Of a stretch of 64,000 nt of DNA, positions 51,152 through 61,018 are shown in pieces; within the stretch, counting starts at the first letter, position 1, and the number at the start of each line of letters is the position of its first letter. The notes under the pieces were generated by a model that had not been told where the DNA came from, did no database searches, and was given only the letters and a program-made list of their open reading frames with translations. Location: positions 62,001 to 126,000 of the forward strand of contig NZ_LMFZ01000005.1 in the NCBI RefSeq assembly GCF_001427305.1, in the 5' to 3' direction. A program made the position numbers and the translations under genes. This DNA is from Duganella sp. Root1480D1 (lineage in GTDB: Bacteria > Pseudomonadota > Gammaproteobacteria > Burkholderiales > Burkholderiaceae_D).

Positions 51152-52402
51152 TCAGGTGGAGCTGTCGGCGTCGGCATCGACGCTGTCGGCCGCGCCCAGC
51201 ATGAGCAGGGCTTCTTCGGCAGGGAGCGCTTCGACGGACTTCAATTTGCGGGCCATCTGGCGGCTGCGGACTTCCGCGCTCTCGATATTGCGGGCAGCGC
51301 GTTCCAGCGTGGTCTTGGTCGCGGCAAGGACGTCGCCGAATTTGGCAAACTCCGTTTTCACGGCGCCCAGCACCTGCCACACTTCGGACGAACGTTTCTC
51401 CAGCGCCAGGGTGCGGAAGCCCATTTGCAAGCTGTTCAACAAGGCCGTCAACGTGGACGGGCCGGCGATGCTGACGCGGTTCACGCGCTGCAGTTCGTCA
51501 GCCAGGCCGGGACGGCGCATCACTTCCGCGTACAGGCCTTCGGTCGGCAGGAACAGGATGGCGAAGTCGGTAGTCATCGGCGGCGAAACGTATTTCTCGG
51601 CAATCGTTTTCGCTTCGCCGCGCACGGCACGTTCCAGCTCGCGGCCTGCGGCGGCAACTGCATCGGCATCGGCGCGGTCGGCCGCTTCCAGCAGGCGTTC
51701 GTATTGCTCCTTCGGGAACTTGGCGTCGATCGGCATCCACACTGGCGCCCCGCCCTCTTTCTGGCCCGGAAGCTTGAGTGCAAATTCGACGCGGGCGTTG
51801 CTGCCCGGGATGGTCTCGACGTTCTTCGCGTACTGGTCCGGCGTGAGAATTTGCTCGAGCAGCATTTCCAGTTGCACTTCGCCCCAGGTGCCGCGCGTCT
51901 TCACATTGGTCAGTACGCGCTTCAAATCGCCGACGCCCAACGCCAGCTGCTGCATTTCGCCCAGCCCCTGGTGCACGCGCTCCAGCCGCTCGGAGACCTG
52001 GCGGAACGATTCGGTCAGGCGGGTTTCCAGGGTTTCGTGCAGTTTTTCATCGACCGTCTTGCGCATTTCTTCCAGCCGCGCCCCGTTGTCCGCCTGCAGT
52101 TCGCGCATCTTGGTCTCCAGCGCCACGCGCACTTCCAGCAGGCGCCGTGTATTCGACTCGGTCAGCACCTCGATCTGGCGCCGCATGGTTTCAAGCTGCT
52201 GCACCGTGGCGGCATGCGACTGCGCCAGGATGTTGCCCATCTCCTGCCGCTGTGCCTGCGCGGTTGCCTGCAACTGCAGGCGCACTTCGCGTTCGACGCG
52301 ATCCAGTTGGTCGGCAACGTCGCTGCCGCGGCTGCGCAGCAGCGAGACAATTTGCAGGACAATAATCACGGCGGCCAGCGCCAGCAGGACGGTCAATTCC
52401 AT
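51152..52402 (-). CDS. rmuC: RmuC family DNA recombination-limiting protein
   Basis: The 416-aa protein has an N-terminal membrane helix (MELTVLLALAAVIIVLQIVS), a long coiled coil (about 25-170) and the RmuC core: LGVGDLKRVLTNVKTRGTWG then EVQLEMLLEQILTPDQYAKN, and DFAILFLPTEGLYAEVMRRP. RmuC proteins limit recombination at inverted repeats, probably through a nuclease-like fold. The ATG at 52402 overlaps the hemoglobin stop codon by one base. Relevant context is the number of perfect palindromes in this genome segment. Confidence 0.93.
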   Translation of the reverse strand: MELTVLLALAAVIIVLQIVSLLRSRGSDVADQLDRVEREVRLQLQATAQAQRQEMGNILAQSHAATVQQLETMRRQIEVLTESNTRRLLEVRVALETKMRELQADNGARLEEMRKTVDEKLHETLETRLTESFRQVSERLERVHQGLGEMQQLALGVGDLKRVLTNVKTRGTWGEVQLEMLLEQILTPDQYAKNVETIPGSNARVEFALKLPGQKEGGAPVWMPIDAKFPKEQYERLLEAADRADADAVAAAGRELERAVRGEAKTIAEKYVSPPMTTDFAILFLPTEGLYAEVMRRPGLADELQRVNRVSIAGPSTLTALLNSLQMGFRTLALEKRSSEVWQVLGAVKTEFAKFGDVLAATKTTLERAARNIESAEVRSRQMARKLKSVEALPAEEALLMLGAADSVDADADSST

Positions 52403-52794
52403 CAATCAGCCTTGTTCCGCATCCAGTCGGCGGTCTGGAAGAACGACTCCATCAGCCGCAGGCGCAATGGTTCTTCGATGCCGACATCCTGCATCGCCCA
52501 CGCCATGCAGCGCAGCCACTGGTCGCGCTCACTGGAACCGACGGCGAAAGGCAGGTGGCGCGCGCGCAGGCGCGGGTGGCCAAAGCGTTCAATGAACAGG
52601 TCCGGGCCGCCCATCCAGCCGCTGAGGAACCAGAACAGCTTGTCGCGCGAGCCGTCGGTGCTGGGCGGGTGCATGGCACGGATGCCGGCAAACTCCGGCT
52701 CCAGCTCCATCAGGTCGTAAAAACGGTCAACCATCGCGCGCAGCTTGGTTTCGCCGCCGATGACTTCATAAAGGGTGCGTGCTTCATCATTCAT
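52402..52794 (-). CDS. Truncated hemoglobin, group II-like
   Basis: The 130-aa protein is a two-over-two globin: TLYEVIGGETKLRAMVDRFY DLM, then GRP-like MHPPSTDGSRDKLFWFLSGW, GGPDLFIERFGHPRLRARHL with the proximal His in GHPRLRARH, and DQWLRCMAWAMQDVGIEEPL. The family binds O2/NO. The start at 52794 (MNDEARTLYEV) is preferred over a longer frame that overlaps the divergent kinase promoter. Coupled to rmuC by a one-base overlap. Confidence 0.9.
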   Translation of the reverse strand: MNDEARTLYEVIGGETKLRAMVDRFYDLMELEPEFAGIRAMHPPSTDGSRDKLFWFLSGWMGGPDLFIERFGHPRLRARHLPFAVGSSERDQWLRCMAWAMQDVGIEEPLRLRLMESFFQTADWMRNKAD

Positions 52795-52885
52795 AAAGCA
52801 ATGATAGCGCATGGACGTATTGATGTGGATCAAGCATAGTGCTGATTCTGCGCAAAATGCGCCAACAAACCGCCATCATTGCCGG

Positions 52886-54115
52886 ATGATCCGACGCCTT
52901 ATCCGAACCCGCCTGCGTGCCCGCAGTGCCGAGGAAATCGCCGACCTGCGCCTGGCTGCGTTAAGCTGGCTCGGAATCACCTGCTTTCCACTGTACTACG
53001 CAATTTTCGGCTGGCTGGTGCCGCAACCGTATGAGAACCTGGCGGCGCGCGCCATCGGCACCGCGCTCGGGATTGGCGGCTTGCTGGCAAGACGCCTTCC
53101 GCCGCGCCTGCGCGATCGCTACACCCTGGTGCTGGTGACCTATGAACTGCCATTCTTCTGCACCTTCATGTTCCTGATGAACCACGCCAACGTCACCTGG
53201 TCCCAGGTGATGCTGGTGATGCTGGTGGCGCTGTTCCACTTCGATTTCCGACTCGCGTTACGCGCAGGGGCCATCGGCATTTCCGCCGCCGTGCTGCTGG
53301 CAATCGCCCTGGGCGCCGGCAACATGCTGCTTTCCGCGGACGTGCTGCAACTGCTGCCGGTGCAGTTGTTCCTGGTCGGCTGGATGTGGGTGTTTTCGCA
53401 AAGCCGCAAGGCACTGGAAGAAGAAAAGCTGGAAGGCCTGGGCGAAGGCCTGGGCGCCGTGGCGCATGAAATGCGCACCCCGCTGGCCAGCCTGGATGCC
53501 AATGTACGCGGACTGTCGCGCATGCAGCAGCGCGCCGGGCAGGAAAACCCCGCGATGCGCCAGGCGCTGGGCCGCATGCAGTATGAAGTGCGCCATATGA
53601 ACCATATGATCGACCTGTTCCTGCTTAGTGCGCAAGCGGTGCGGCAAAAGCTGGACCCGCACGAAACCGTGTCCATGCTCGATACGGTCGAATCGGCATT
53701 GCGCCGCTATCCCTTCACCGGCGAGGTCCAGCGCCAGCTCGTTGCGCTGCAGGTGCGCAGCGACTTTCGCTTCGGCGGTCAGAATGAGCTCGCCATCATG
53801 CTGCTGTTGAACCTCCTGCGCAATGCAATGCAGGCGGTGCAGCGCGCGGGCAAAGGGCGGGTCAGGATCGTGATTGACGGCGGACGGCCAATTCCGCGTG
53901 TGCTGGTGATCGATACCGGCTGCGGCATCGCCCCCCGCCACCTGCCAATGATCTTCCAGCGCTTCTTCACTTATCCGGAGCATAATGGCGCCGGCATCGG
54001 CCTGGCACTATGCCGCCAGGTGATGCAAGCGTGGGAAGCGAAACTACATTGTGTCTCCCGCGAGCACGCATATGCTATCTTTGTGCTTGAATTTCCCTTA
54101 AAAGCCAGCCGCTGA
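52886..54115 (+). CDS. Six-TM sensor histidine kinase, CqsS/LqsS-like
   Basis: The 409-aa protein has an N-terminal region with about six membrane helices (residues 20-165) and no periplasmic domain, then a DHp domain with AVAHEMRTPLASL (phospho-accepting His194) and an ATPase domain with N box LLNLLRNAMQAV, G1 DTGCGIAP, F box FQRFFTYPEHNG and G2 GAGIGLALC. This compact layout and the AHEMRTPLAS H box resemble the quorum-sensing kinases CqsS, LqsS and Janthinobacterium JqsS. The start at 52886 (MIRRLIRTRLR) is chosen over a longer frame lacking a ribosome site. The gene is 3 bases upstream of its response regulator. Confidence 0.85.
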   Translation: MIRRLIRTRLRARSAEEIADLRLAALSWLGITCFPLYYAIFGWLVPQPYENLAARAIGTALGIGGLLARRLPPRLRDRYTLVLVTYELPFFCTFMFLMNHANVTWSQVMLVMLVALFHFDFRLALRAGAIGISAAVLLAIALGAGNMLLSADVLQLLPVQLFLVGWMWVFSQSRKALEEEKLEGLGEGLGAVAHEMRTPLASLDANVRGLSRMQQRAGQENPAMRQALGRMQYEVRHMNHMIDLFLLSAQAVRQKLDPHETVSMLDTVESALRRYPFTGEVQRQLVALQVRSDFRFGGQNELAIMLLLNLLRNAMQAVQRAGKGRVRIVIDGGRPIPRVLVIDTGCGIAPRHLPMIFQRFFTYPEHNGAGIGLALCRQVMQAWEAKLHCVSREHAYAIFVLEFPLKASR

Positions 54116-54118
54116 ACC

Positions 54119-55114
54119 ATGAAACTGCCCGTTTACGCCCACCCAACCATGACCGTCCTGGTGGACGACAGCGATACCTTCCTCCATAGCCTGGTATTCC
54201 AGCTCGATCCGATGCAGGCCAGCGTATGTTTCCATGACCCGCTGCAGGCGCTGGAATGGTTCAAGGCCAATGCCCAGAGCAGCGAATTGCCGCTGCAAGT
54301 GGATTTCGACAACCCGAACCAGTCGGCCGAGCAGCGCAATGTGGCGGTGGACCTGGAGCAGATTTACCGGATTTCCGGCCAGCGCCAGCGTTTTTCCATT
54401 CCCTCCGTGCTGGTGGTCGATTATTCAATGCCACAAATGAACGGCGTGGCATTCTGCCAGGCGATCCAGCACCTGCCGTGCAAGAAAATCCTGTTCACCG
54501 GCCAGGCCGACGAAAAGATCGCGGTGGATGCCTTCAACCGCGGCCTGATCGACCGCTATATCAAGAAAAGCGCGGACGATGCGCTGGACCGGCTGGAAGA
54601 GGAAGTGGCAGCGCTGCAAAAGGCCTTCTTCCAGGAGCAGTCGGAGACCCTGCTCGACATGCTGGTGCTGCACGAATTCAGCTTCCTGCGCTGTGGCGCG
54701 CTGGCCAAGGTGGTGCAGCAGTTGTACCAGGAGCACGGCTTTGTCGAGCACTACCCCTTCCCTAGCCCGAGCGGCATCCTGTTCTTCAAGGCCGACGGTT
54801 CGGCGCAATTGATGGTGGTGGAAACGGAGCGCGGATACGAATCGCAGGTGGAAATGGCACGCGACAGCGGCGCCCCACAGTCGCTGGTCGAAGCACTGGA
54901 AGAAAAGCGCATGCTGCCCTTCTTCCCGCCGGACGGCATGTACTCGGATGAAGTGGGCCAGCACTGGCACCGCTACTGCAAGGCGCCACAGGTATGCAAA
55001 GGGCTGGAGACCTATTACTGGGCCCTGTTCGAGGTTGAACCGGCCCTGCTCGACATCCAGCCTACCCCCTACGCAGAATTCCTGCGCCAGCACACCCCGC
55101 CGCTGGCCGCCTAA
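54119..55114 (+). CDS. Response regulator with expanded receiver domain, LqsR/JqsR-like
   Basis: The 331-aa protein has a receiver domain with acidic pair Asp16-Asp17 (TVLVDDSDTF) and phospho-acceptor Asp101 in VLVVDYSMPQMNG, followed by ILFTGQADEK and YIKKSADDAL. The two acidic sites are about 84 residues apart, roughly double the usual distance, because about 40 residues (around 45-90) are inserted. The C-terminal half (about 165-331; FSFLRCGALAKVVQQLYQEH, FPSPSGILFFKADGSAQLMV) has no DNA-binding motif. Size, late phospho-Asp and partner kinase recall Legionella LqsR. Output function unknown. Confidence 0.75.
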   Translation: MKLPVYAHPTMTVLVDDSDTFLHSLVFQLDPMQASVCFHDPLQALEWFKANAQSSELPLQVDFDNPNQSAEQRNVAVDLEQIYRISGQRQRFSIPSVLVVDYSMPQMNGVAFCQAIQHLPCKKILFTGQADEKIAVDAFNRGLIDRYIKKSADDALDRLEEEVAALQKAFFQEQSETLLDMLVLHEFSFLRCGALAKVVQQLYQEHGFVEHYPFPSPSGILFFKADGSAQLMVVETERGYESQVEMARDSGAPQSLVEALEEKRMLPFFPPDGMYSDEVGQHWHRYCKAPQVCKGLETYYWALFEVEPALLDIQPTPYAEFLRQHTPPLAA

Positions 55115-55123
55115 CGGCCCAGC

Positions 55124-55163
55124 CCGTGTCCCACCCTGGGGTCACACCCCAGCCGGGACACGG
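55124..55163. repeat. Imperfect palindrome between convergent genes, terminator-like
   Basis: Outer stem CCGTGTCCC / GGGACACGG and inner stem CTGGGGT-CAC-ACCCCAG with small internal bulges. It lies between the response-regulator stop (55112-55114) and the permease stop (55174-55172), so it can act as terminator for both. The inner GGGGT/ACCCC core recalls the other intergenic repeats, but the arms differ. Confidence 0.65.
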
Positions 55164-55171
55164 ACCCAGGC

Positions 55172-57697
55172 TTAAGCTTCCCGCAGAGTTTGCAGCGGGG
55201 GGTGGTTCAGCACATTGCGCAGGCCGAGCCAGCCGCCGATCACGGCGCAGATCGCGCCTGCCAGCAAGCCCGCCAGCCAGACCCAGGGACTGAAAGTCCA
55301 GGCGAACTTGAACTGGTAGGTTGCCAGTCCCCATCCCATCAGGCCGGCGCCGGTCGCGGCCAGCAGGCCGCCCAGGCCGCCAACCAACATGAATTCAATC
55401 AGTTGCGCCTGCGAGAGCTGACGGCGGGTGGCGCCCAGGGCACGCAGCAGGCCCGCTTCGCGGCGCCGCTCGTCCTGCGAGCCCATCAAGGCGGCATACA
55501 GCACCAGCACGCCGGACAGCAAAGTGAAGGCAAACAGGAATTCCACCGCCTGGATCACCTGGTCCAGCACCGATTGCACCTGGCGCAGGATGCCGCCCAC
55601 GTCGATGATGGTCAGGTTGGGGAAGTCGCGCGAGAGAGCATTGCCGGCAGCCAGGGCATTTTTCGGCAAATGGTAGGACGTGATCCAGGTTTGCGGCGTG
55701 TCGGCCATCGCAGCGGGATTGATGATGACGAAGAAGTTCACCCGCATCGAGCCCCATTCGAGCTTGCGCAGGCTGGTGATCTTCGCCTCCACCGGCGAAC
55801 CGGCGATATCGAAGCGCATCGAATCGCCCAGCTTCAGCCCCAGCGTCTTGGCGATGCCTTCTTCGACCGAAGCTTCAGCCGCAGTGCCGCCCATCGACCA
55901 TTTGCCCGCCGTGACCTGGTTCTGTGCCGGCAGATCGACCATGGTGGAAAGATTGAACTCGCGTTCGGCCAGTCCTTTTGCCCGTTCGTCGGTGTAGGTC
56001 TCGCTGGTGATCGCCTTGCCGTTCACCGCTACCAGGCGGCCGCGGATCATCGGGAACAGCGGCACCTCCTTCACGCCGGCAGCCTTCAGTTGCGCGGCGA
56101 TGGCATCCTTCTGGTCCGGCTGGATATTGATGATGAAACGGTTCGGCGCATCCGGCGGCATGGTATTGCGCCAGGCCGACATCAGGTCGCCGCGCACCAC
56201 GGTCAGCAGCAGCAAAGCCATCAGGCCAAGCGACAGCGATACCACCTGCACCACGGTGGCGCCAGGACGGCGGCGCAGCGACGTGACCGCAAAGCGCCAT
56301 GACTGGTGCGAAAACGCGTTGCGCAGCGGGCGCAAGGCTTGCAGGCCAAGCCAGCCTGCCAGGGCAAACACCGCAAAACCAAGCAGGAAGCCGCCGCCGG
56401 TTACCCCCGCCAGCTTGACGTCATTCGATTGCCACAGCAGCAGCGCGCCGAAAGCGGCGATGCCCAGGCCATAGGTCGCCAGCGCCGCAGGTTTCGGGGC
56501 AGCAGCTTCGCGGCGGATCACGCGGTTGTGCGGCACGTTCCGCAATTGCAGGATCGGCGGCAGCGCGAAGCCGGCCAGCAGGATCATGCCGGTGGCCAGG
56601 CCTTGCAGTGCCGGCAGCATGGTCGGTGCCGGAATATCGGTGGCCACCAGGCTTCCCAGCAGTTGCAGCAGCACATAGTGGGCGCCAAAACCCAGCAGCA
56701 CGCCAAGCAAGCTGCCCGCCAGGCCAACCACCAGGAATTCAACCAGGTAAATTACCGTCACCTGGTTTTGCGTCAGACCCAGGCAGCGCAACATGGCGCA
56801 GGAATCCAGGTGGCGCTGCATGAAGCGGCGCGCGGCCATTGCCACTGCCACGGCAGCCAGCATGGCCGACAACAAGCCAACCAGCGACAGGAAACGATCG
56901 GCGCGGTCAAGGGTGGCGCTCATTTCCGGGCGCCCCTCTTCCAGCGATTCGATGCGCACGCCGCGCACCTTGTCTTTCCTGATCAGGGCCTTCAGCCACT
57001 CGCCATATTCCTGCGCCGGCCTGGAGCTGGCGCCGGGTCCGGCCACCATCAGCCGGTAGCCAACACGTGAGCCTTCCTGTACCAGGTTGGTCGCTGGCAT
57101 ATCGGACAAGGCGAGGAAGACGCGCGGTGCGAAATTGATGAAGCCACCGCCACGATCCGGCTCCGCCGCAATCAGTTGCGTCACGCGGAACTGCTTGTCG
57201 CCCAGTTGCACCGTGCCGCCGACAGCCACCTCCAGCGAGGCGGCCAGCGCCGGATCGATCCACACCGTGCCCGCTGCCGGCGCGGCCGGCGCCGGGGTGC
57301 CGATGCTGTCATTGGCTTGTGCGATATCGGTGTTGACCTTGACGCGCCCGCGCAGCGGATAGCCCGGACTGACGGCTTTCAGCGTTACCAGCACGGAACG
57401 GGCTGCATCACCCTGCCCGGCCTGCGCCATGCTGGGAAAGGCCAGCGTGTCGGCCACCAGCAAGCCGCGCTTTTGCGCCTCTTCGCGCCAGGCGGCGGGC
57501 ACCGGATTGTCGGCTACCACCACCAGGTCGGCGCCCAGCAACTGGTGCGCATCGCGATTCAGCCCGCTGCGCAGGCGATCGATGAAGAAACCGGCGGCCG
57601 ACAGTGCCGCCACCGCCACTACCAGCGCTACCAGCAGGAAGCGCAACTGACCGGCGCGCCAGTCGCGCGCCGTCATCCTCAAGGCTTGTCGAAACAT
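55172..57697 (-). CDS. FtsX/YbbP-type ABC transporter permease
   Basis: The 841-aa membrane protein has the layout of the YbbP-like permeases: an N-terminal helix (RFLLVALVVAVAALSAAGFF), a large MacB-like periplasmic domain, a first FtsX bundle (FLSLVGLLSAMLAAVAVAMA, TVIYLVEFLVVGLAGSLLGV), two further helices, a second periplasmic domain and a second FtsX bundle at the C-terminus (LFAFTLLSGVLVLYAALMGS, LIEFMLVGGLGGLLAATGAG). E. coli YbbP works with the ATPase YbbA; no ATPase gene adjoins it here. It begins 6 bases after the deaminase gene, so they are probably co-transcribed. Confidence 0.88.
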   Translation of the reverse strand: MFRQALRMTARDWRAGQLRFLLVALVVAVAALSAAGFFIDRLRSGLNRDAHQLLGADLVVVADNPVPAAWREEAQKRGLLVADTLAFPSMAQAGQGDAARSVLVTLKAVSPGYPLRGRVKVNTDIAQANDSIGTPAPAAPAAGTVWIDPALAASLEVAVGGTVQLGDKQFRVTQLIAAEPDRGGGFINFAPRVFLALSDMPATNLVQEGSRVGYRLMVAGPGASSRPAQEYGEWLKALIRKDKVRGVRIESLEEGRPEMSATLDRADRFLSLVGLLSAMLAAVAVAMAARRFMQRHLDSCAMLRCLGLTQNQVTVIYLVEFLVVGLAGSLLGVLLGFGAHYVLLQLLGSLVATDIPAPTMLPALQGLATGMILLAGFALPPILQLRNVPHNRVIRREAAAPKPAALATYGLGIAAFGALLLWQSNDVKLAGVTGGGFLLGFAVFALAGWLGLQALRPLRNAFSHQSWRFAVTSLRRRPGATVVQVVSLSLGLMALLLLTVVRGDLMSAWRNTMPPDAPNRFIINIQPDQKDAIAAQLKAAGVKEVPLFPMIRGRLVAVNGKAITSETYTDERAKGLAEREFNLSTMVDLPAQNQVTAGKWSMGGTAAEASVEEGIAKTLGLKLGDSMRFDIAGSPVEAKITSLRKLEWGSMRVNFFVIINPAAMADTPQTWITSYHLPKNALAAGNALSRDFPNLTIIDVGGILRQVQSVLDQVIQAVEFLFAFTLLSGVLVLYAALMGSQDERRREAGLLRALGATRRQLSQAQLIEFMLVGGLGGLLAATGAGLMGWGLATYQFKFAWTFSPWVWLAGLLAGAICAVIGGWLGLRNVLNHPPLQTLREA

Positions 57698-57703
57698 TGA
57701 TTG

Positions 57704-59046
<1,343 letters not shown>

Positions 59047-60969
59047 ATGACCATTTTTGACAACTACGCAGCACGCTACGAGCGCACCAAGGAAGAGGAA
59101 ATGTCCCTCTCCGAATATCTCGCGCTTTGCAAAAAGGACCGCCTGACCTACGCTTCAGCGGCGGAACGCATGCTGGCTGCGATTGGCGAACCGACCCTGG
59201 TTGATACGCGCAACGATACGCGCCTGTCCCGCATCTTCGCCAACAAGGTCATCAAGATTTATCCCGCCTTCCGCGAGTTCTACGGCATGGAAGACGTCAT
59301 CGAACAGGTAGTCGCCTACTTCCGCCATGCCGCGCAAGGCCTGGAAGAGCGCAAGCAGATCCTCTACCTGCTGGGCCCGGTTGGCGGCGGCAAGTCCTCG
59401 ATTGCGGAAAAGCTCAAGCAATTGATGGAAGAAGTGCCGTTCTATTGCCTGAAAGGTTCGCCGGTGAATGAATCGCCGCTCGGCCTGTTCAGCGAGGCAG
59501 AAGACGGCACCATCCTGGAAGAAGATTACGGCATCCCGCGCCGCTACCTGCGCAATATCCCTTCGCCATGGGCGGTCAAGCGCCTGCACGAATTCAATGG
59601 CGATATCAACCAGTTCCGCGTGGTCAAGCGCTACCCTTCGGTGTTGAAGCAGACCGCCATTTCCAAGACCGAACCAGGCGACGAGAACAACCAGGACATT
59701 TCTTCCCTGGTCGGCAAGGTCGATATCCGCAAGCTGGAAGACTACGCCCAGGACGATCCGGACGCCTACAGCTATTCCGGCGGCCTGTGCCTGGCCAACC
59801 AGGGCCTGATGGAATTCGTGGAAATGTTCAAGGCCCCGATCAAGGTGCTGCACCCGCTGCTGACCGCCACCCAGGAAGGCAACTACAAGGGCACCGAAGG
59901 CTTTGGCGCCATCCCCTTCGAGGGCATCATCCTGGCGCACTCGAACGAGTCGGAATGGAAGAGCTTCAAGAACAACCGCAACAACGAGGCATTCCTCGAC
60001 CGGATCTATATAGTGAAGGTGCCGTACTGCCTGCGCGTCACCGACGAAATCAAGATCTACGAGAAGCTGCTGCACAATTCCTCGCTCGACAAGGCGCCTT
60101 GCGCCCCCGGCACGCTGCGCATGATGTCGCAGTTCGCCATCCTGTCGCGCCTGAAAGAGCCGGAAAACTCGAGCATCTTCAGCAAAATGCTGGTGTACGA
60201 CGGTGAAAACCTCAAGGACACCGACCCGAAAGCCAAGTCCATCCACGAGTATGTTGACTACGCCGGGGTCGACGAAGGCATGAGCGGGCTGTCCACGCGT
60301 TTCGCCTTCAAGATCCTGTCCAAAGTGTTCAACTTCGACTCGACCGAGGTGGCGGCCAATCCGGTGCACCTGCTCTACGTGCTGGAACAGCAGGTCGAGC
60401 GCGAGCAATTCCCGCCGGAGACCGAGCAAAAATACTTCTCCTATATAAAAGAGCACCTGGCCCAGCGCTATGTCGAGTTCATCGGCAAGGAAATCCAGAC
60501 CGCCTACCTGGAGAGCTACTCCGAATACGGCCAGAACATCTTCGACCGCTACGTCACGTTTGCCGATTTCTGGATCCAGGACCAGGAATACCGCGACCCG
60601 GATACCGGCGAGAGCTTCGACCGCGAATCGCTGAACAATGAACTGGAGAAGATCGAAAAGCCGGCCGGGATTTCGAACCCGAAAGACTTCCGTAACGAGA
60701 TCGTCAACTTCGGGCTGCGGGCGCGCGCCAACAACGGCGGCAAGAACCCGGCCTGGACCAGTTACGAAAAGTTCCGCACGGTGATCGAGAAGAAAATGTT
60801 CTCCAATACCGAAGAACTGCTGCCGGTGATCTCCTTCAACGCCAAGGCCAGCGCCGAGGATGCCAACAAGCACGCCGACTTCGTGGCGCGCATGGTGGAA
60901 AAGGGTTACACGGCCAAGCAGGTCCGGCTGCTGTGCGAATGGTATCTGCGCGTGAGGAAGTCGTCCTGA
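59047..60969 (+). CDS. prkA: PrkA, AAA+/serine protein kinase
   Basis: PrkA (YeaG) is an AAA+ domain protein with a PrkA C-terminal kinase-like domain, linked to nitrogen starvation and stress. The 640-aa protein has MTIFDNYAARYERTKEEEMS at the N-terminus, a Walker A GPVGGGKSS (Lys116), and GTEGFGAIPFEGIILAHSNE with the sensor-like region following. The C-terminal helical part includes AQRYVEFIGKEIQTAYLESY. A clear AAAGGA ribosome site precedes the ATG. It is the first gene of the conserved prkA-yeaH-spoVR operon. Confidence 0.97.
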   Translation: MTIFDNYAARYERTKEEEMSLSEYLALCKKDRLTYASAAERMLAAIGEPTLVDTRNDTRLSRIFANKVIKIYPAFREFYGMEDVIEQVVAYFRHAAQGLEERKQILYLLGPVGGGKSSIAEKLKQLMEEVPFYCLKGSPVNESPLGLFSEAEDGTILEEDYGIPRRYLRNIPSPWAVKRLHEFNGDINQFRVVKRYPSVLKQTAISKTEPGDENNQDISSLVGKVDIRKLEDYAQDDPDAYSYSGGLCLANQGLMEFVEMFKAPIKVLHPLLTATQEGNYKGTEGFGAIPFEGIILAHSNESEWKSFKNNRNNEAFLDRIYIVKVPYCLRVTDEIKIYEKLLHNSSLDKAPCAPGTLRMMSQFAILSRLKEPENSSIFSKMLVYDGENLKDTDPKAKSIHEYVDYAGVDEGMSGLSTRFAFKILSKVFNFDSTEVAANPVHLLYVLEQQVEREQFPPETEQKYFSYIKEHLAQRYVEFIGKEIQTAYLESYSEYGQNIFDRYVTFADFWIQDQEYRDPDTGESFDRESLNNELEKIEKPAGISNPKDFRNEIVNFGLRARANNGGKNPAWTSYEKFRTVIEKKMFSNTEELLPVISFNAKASAEDANKHADFVARMVEKGYTAKQVRLLCEWYLRVRKSS

Positions 60970-61018
60970 TTGAGAAGTGGGATAATCAGGACGCGCCAAT
61001 CAAGCAGGCAGGAGGCAC

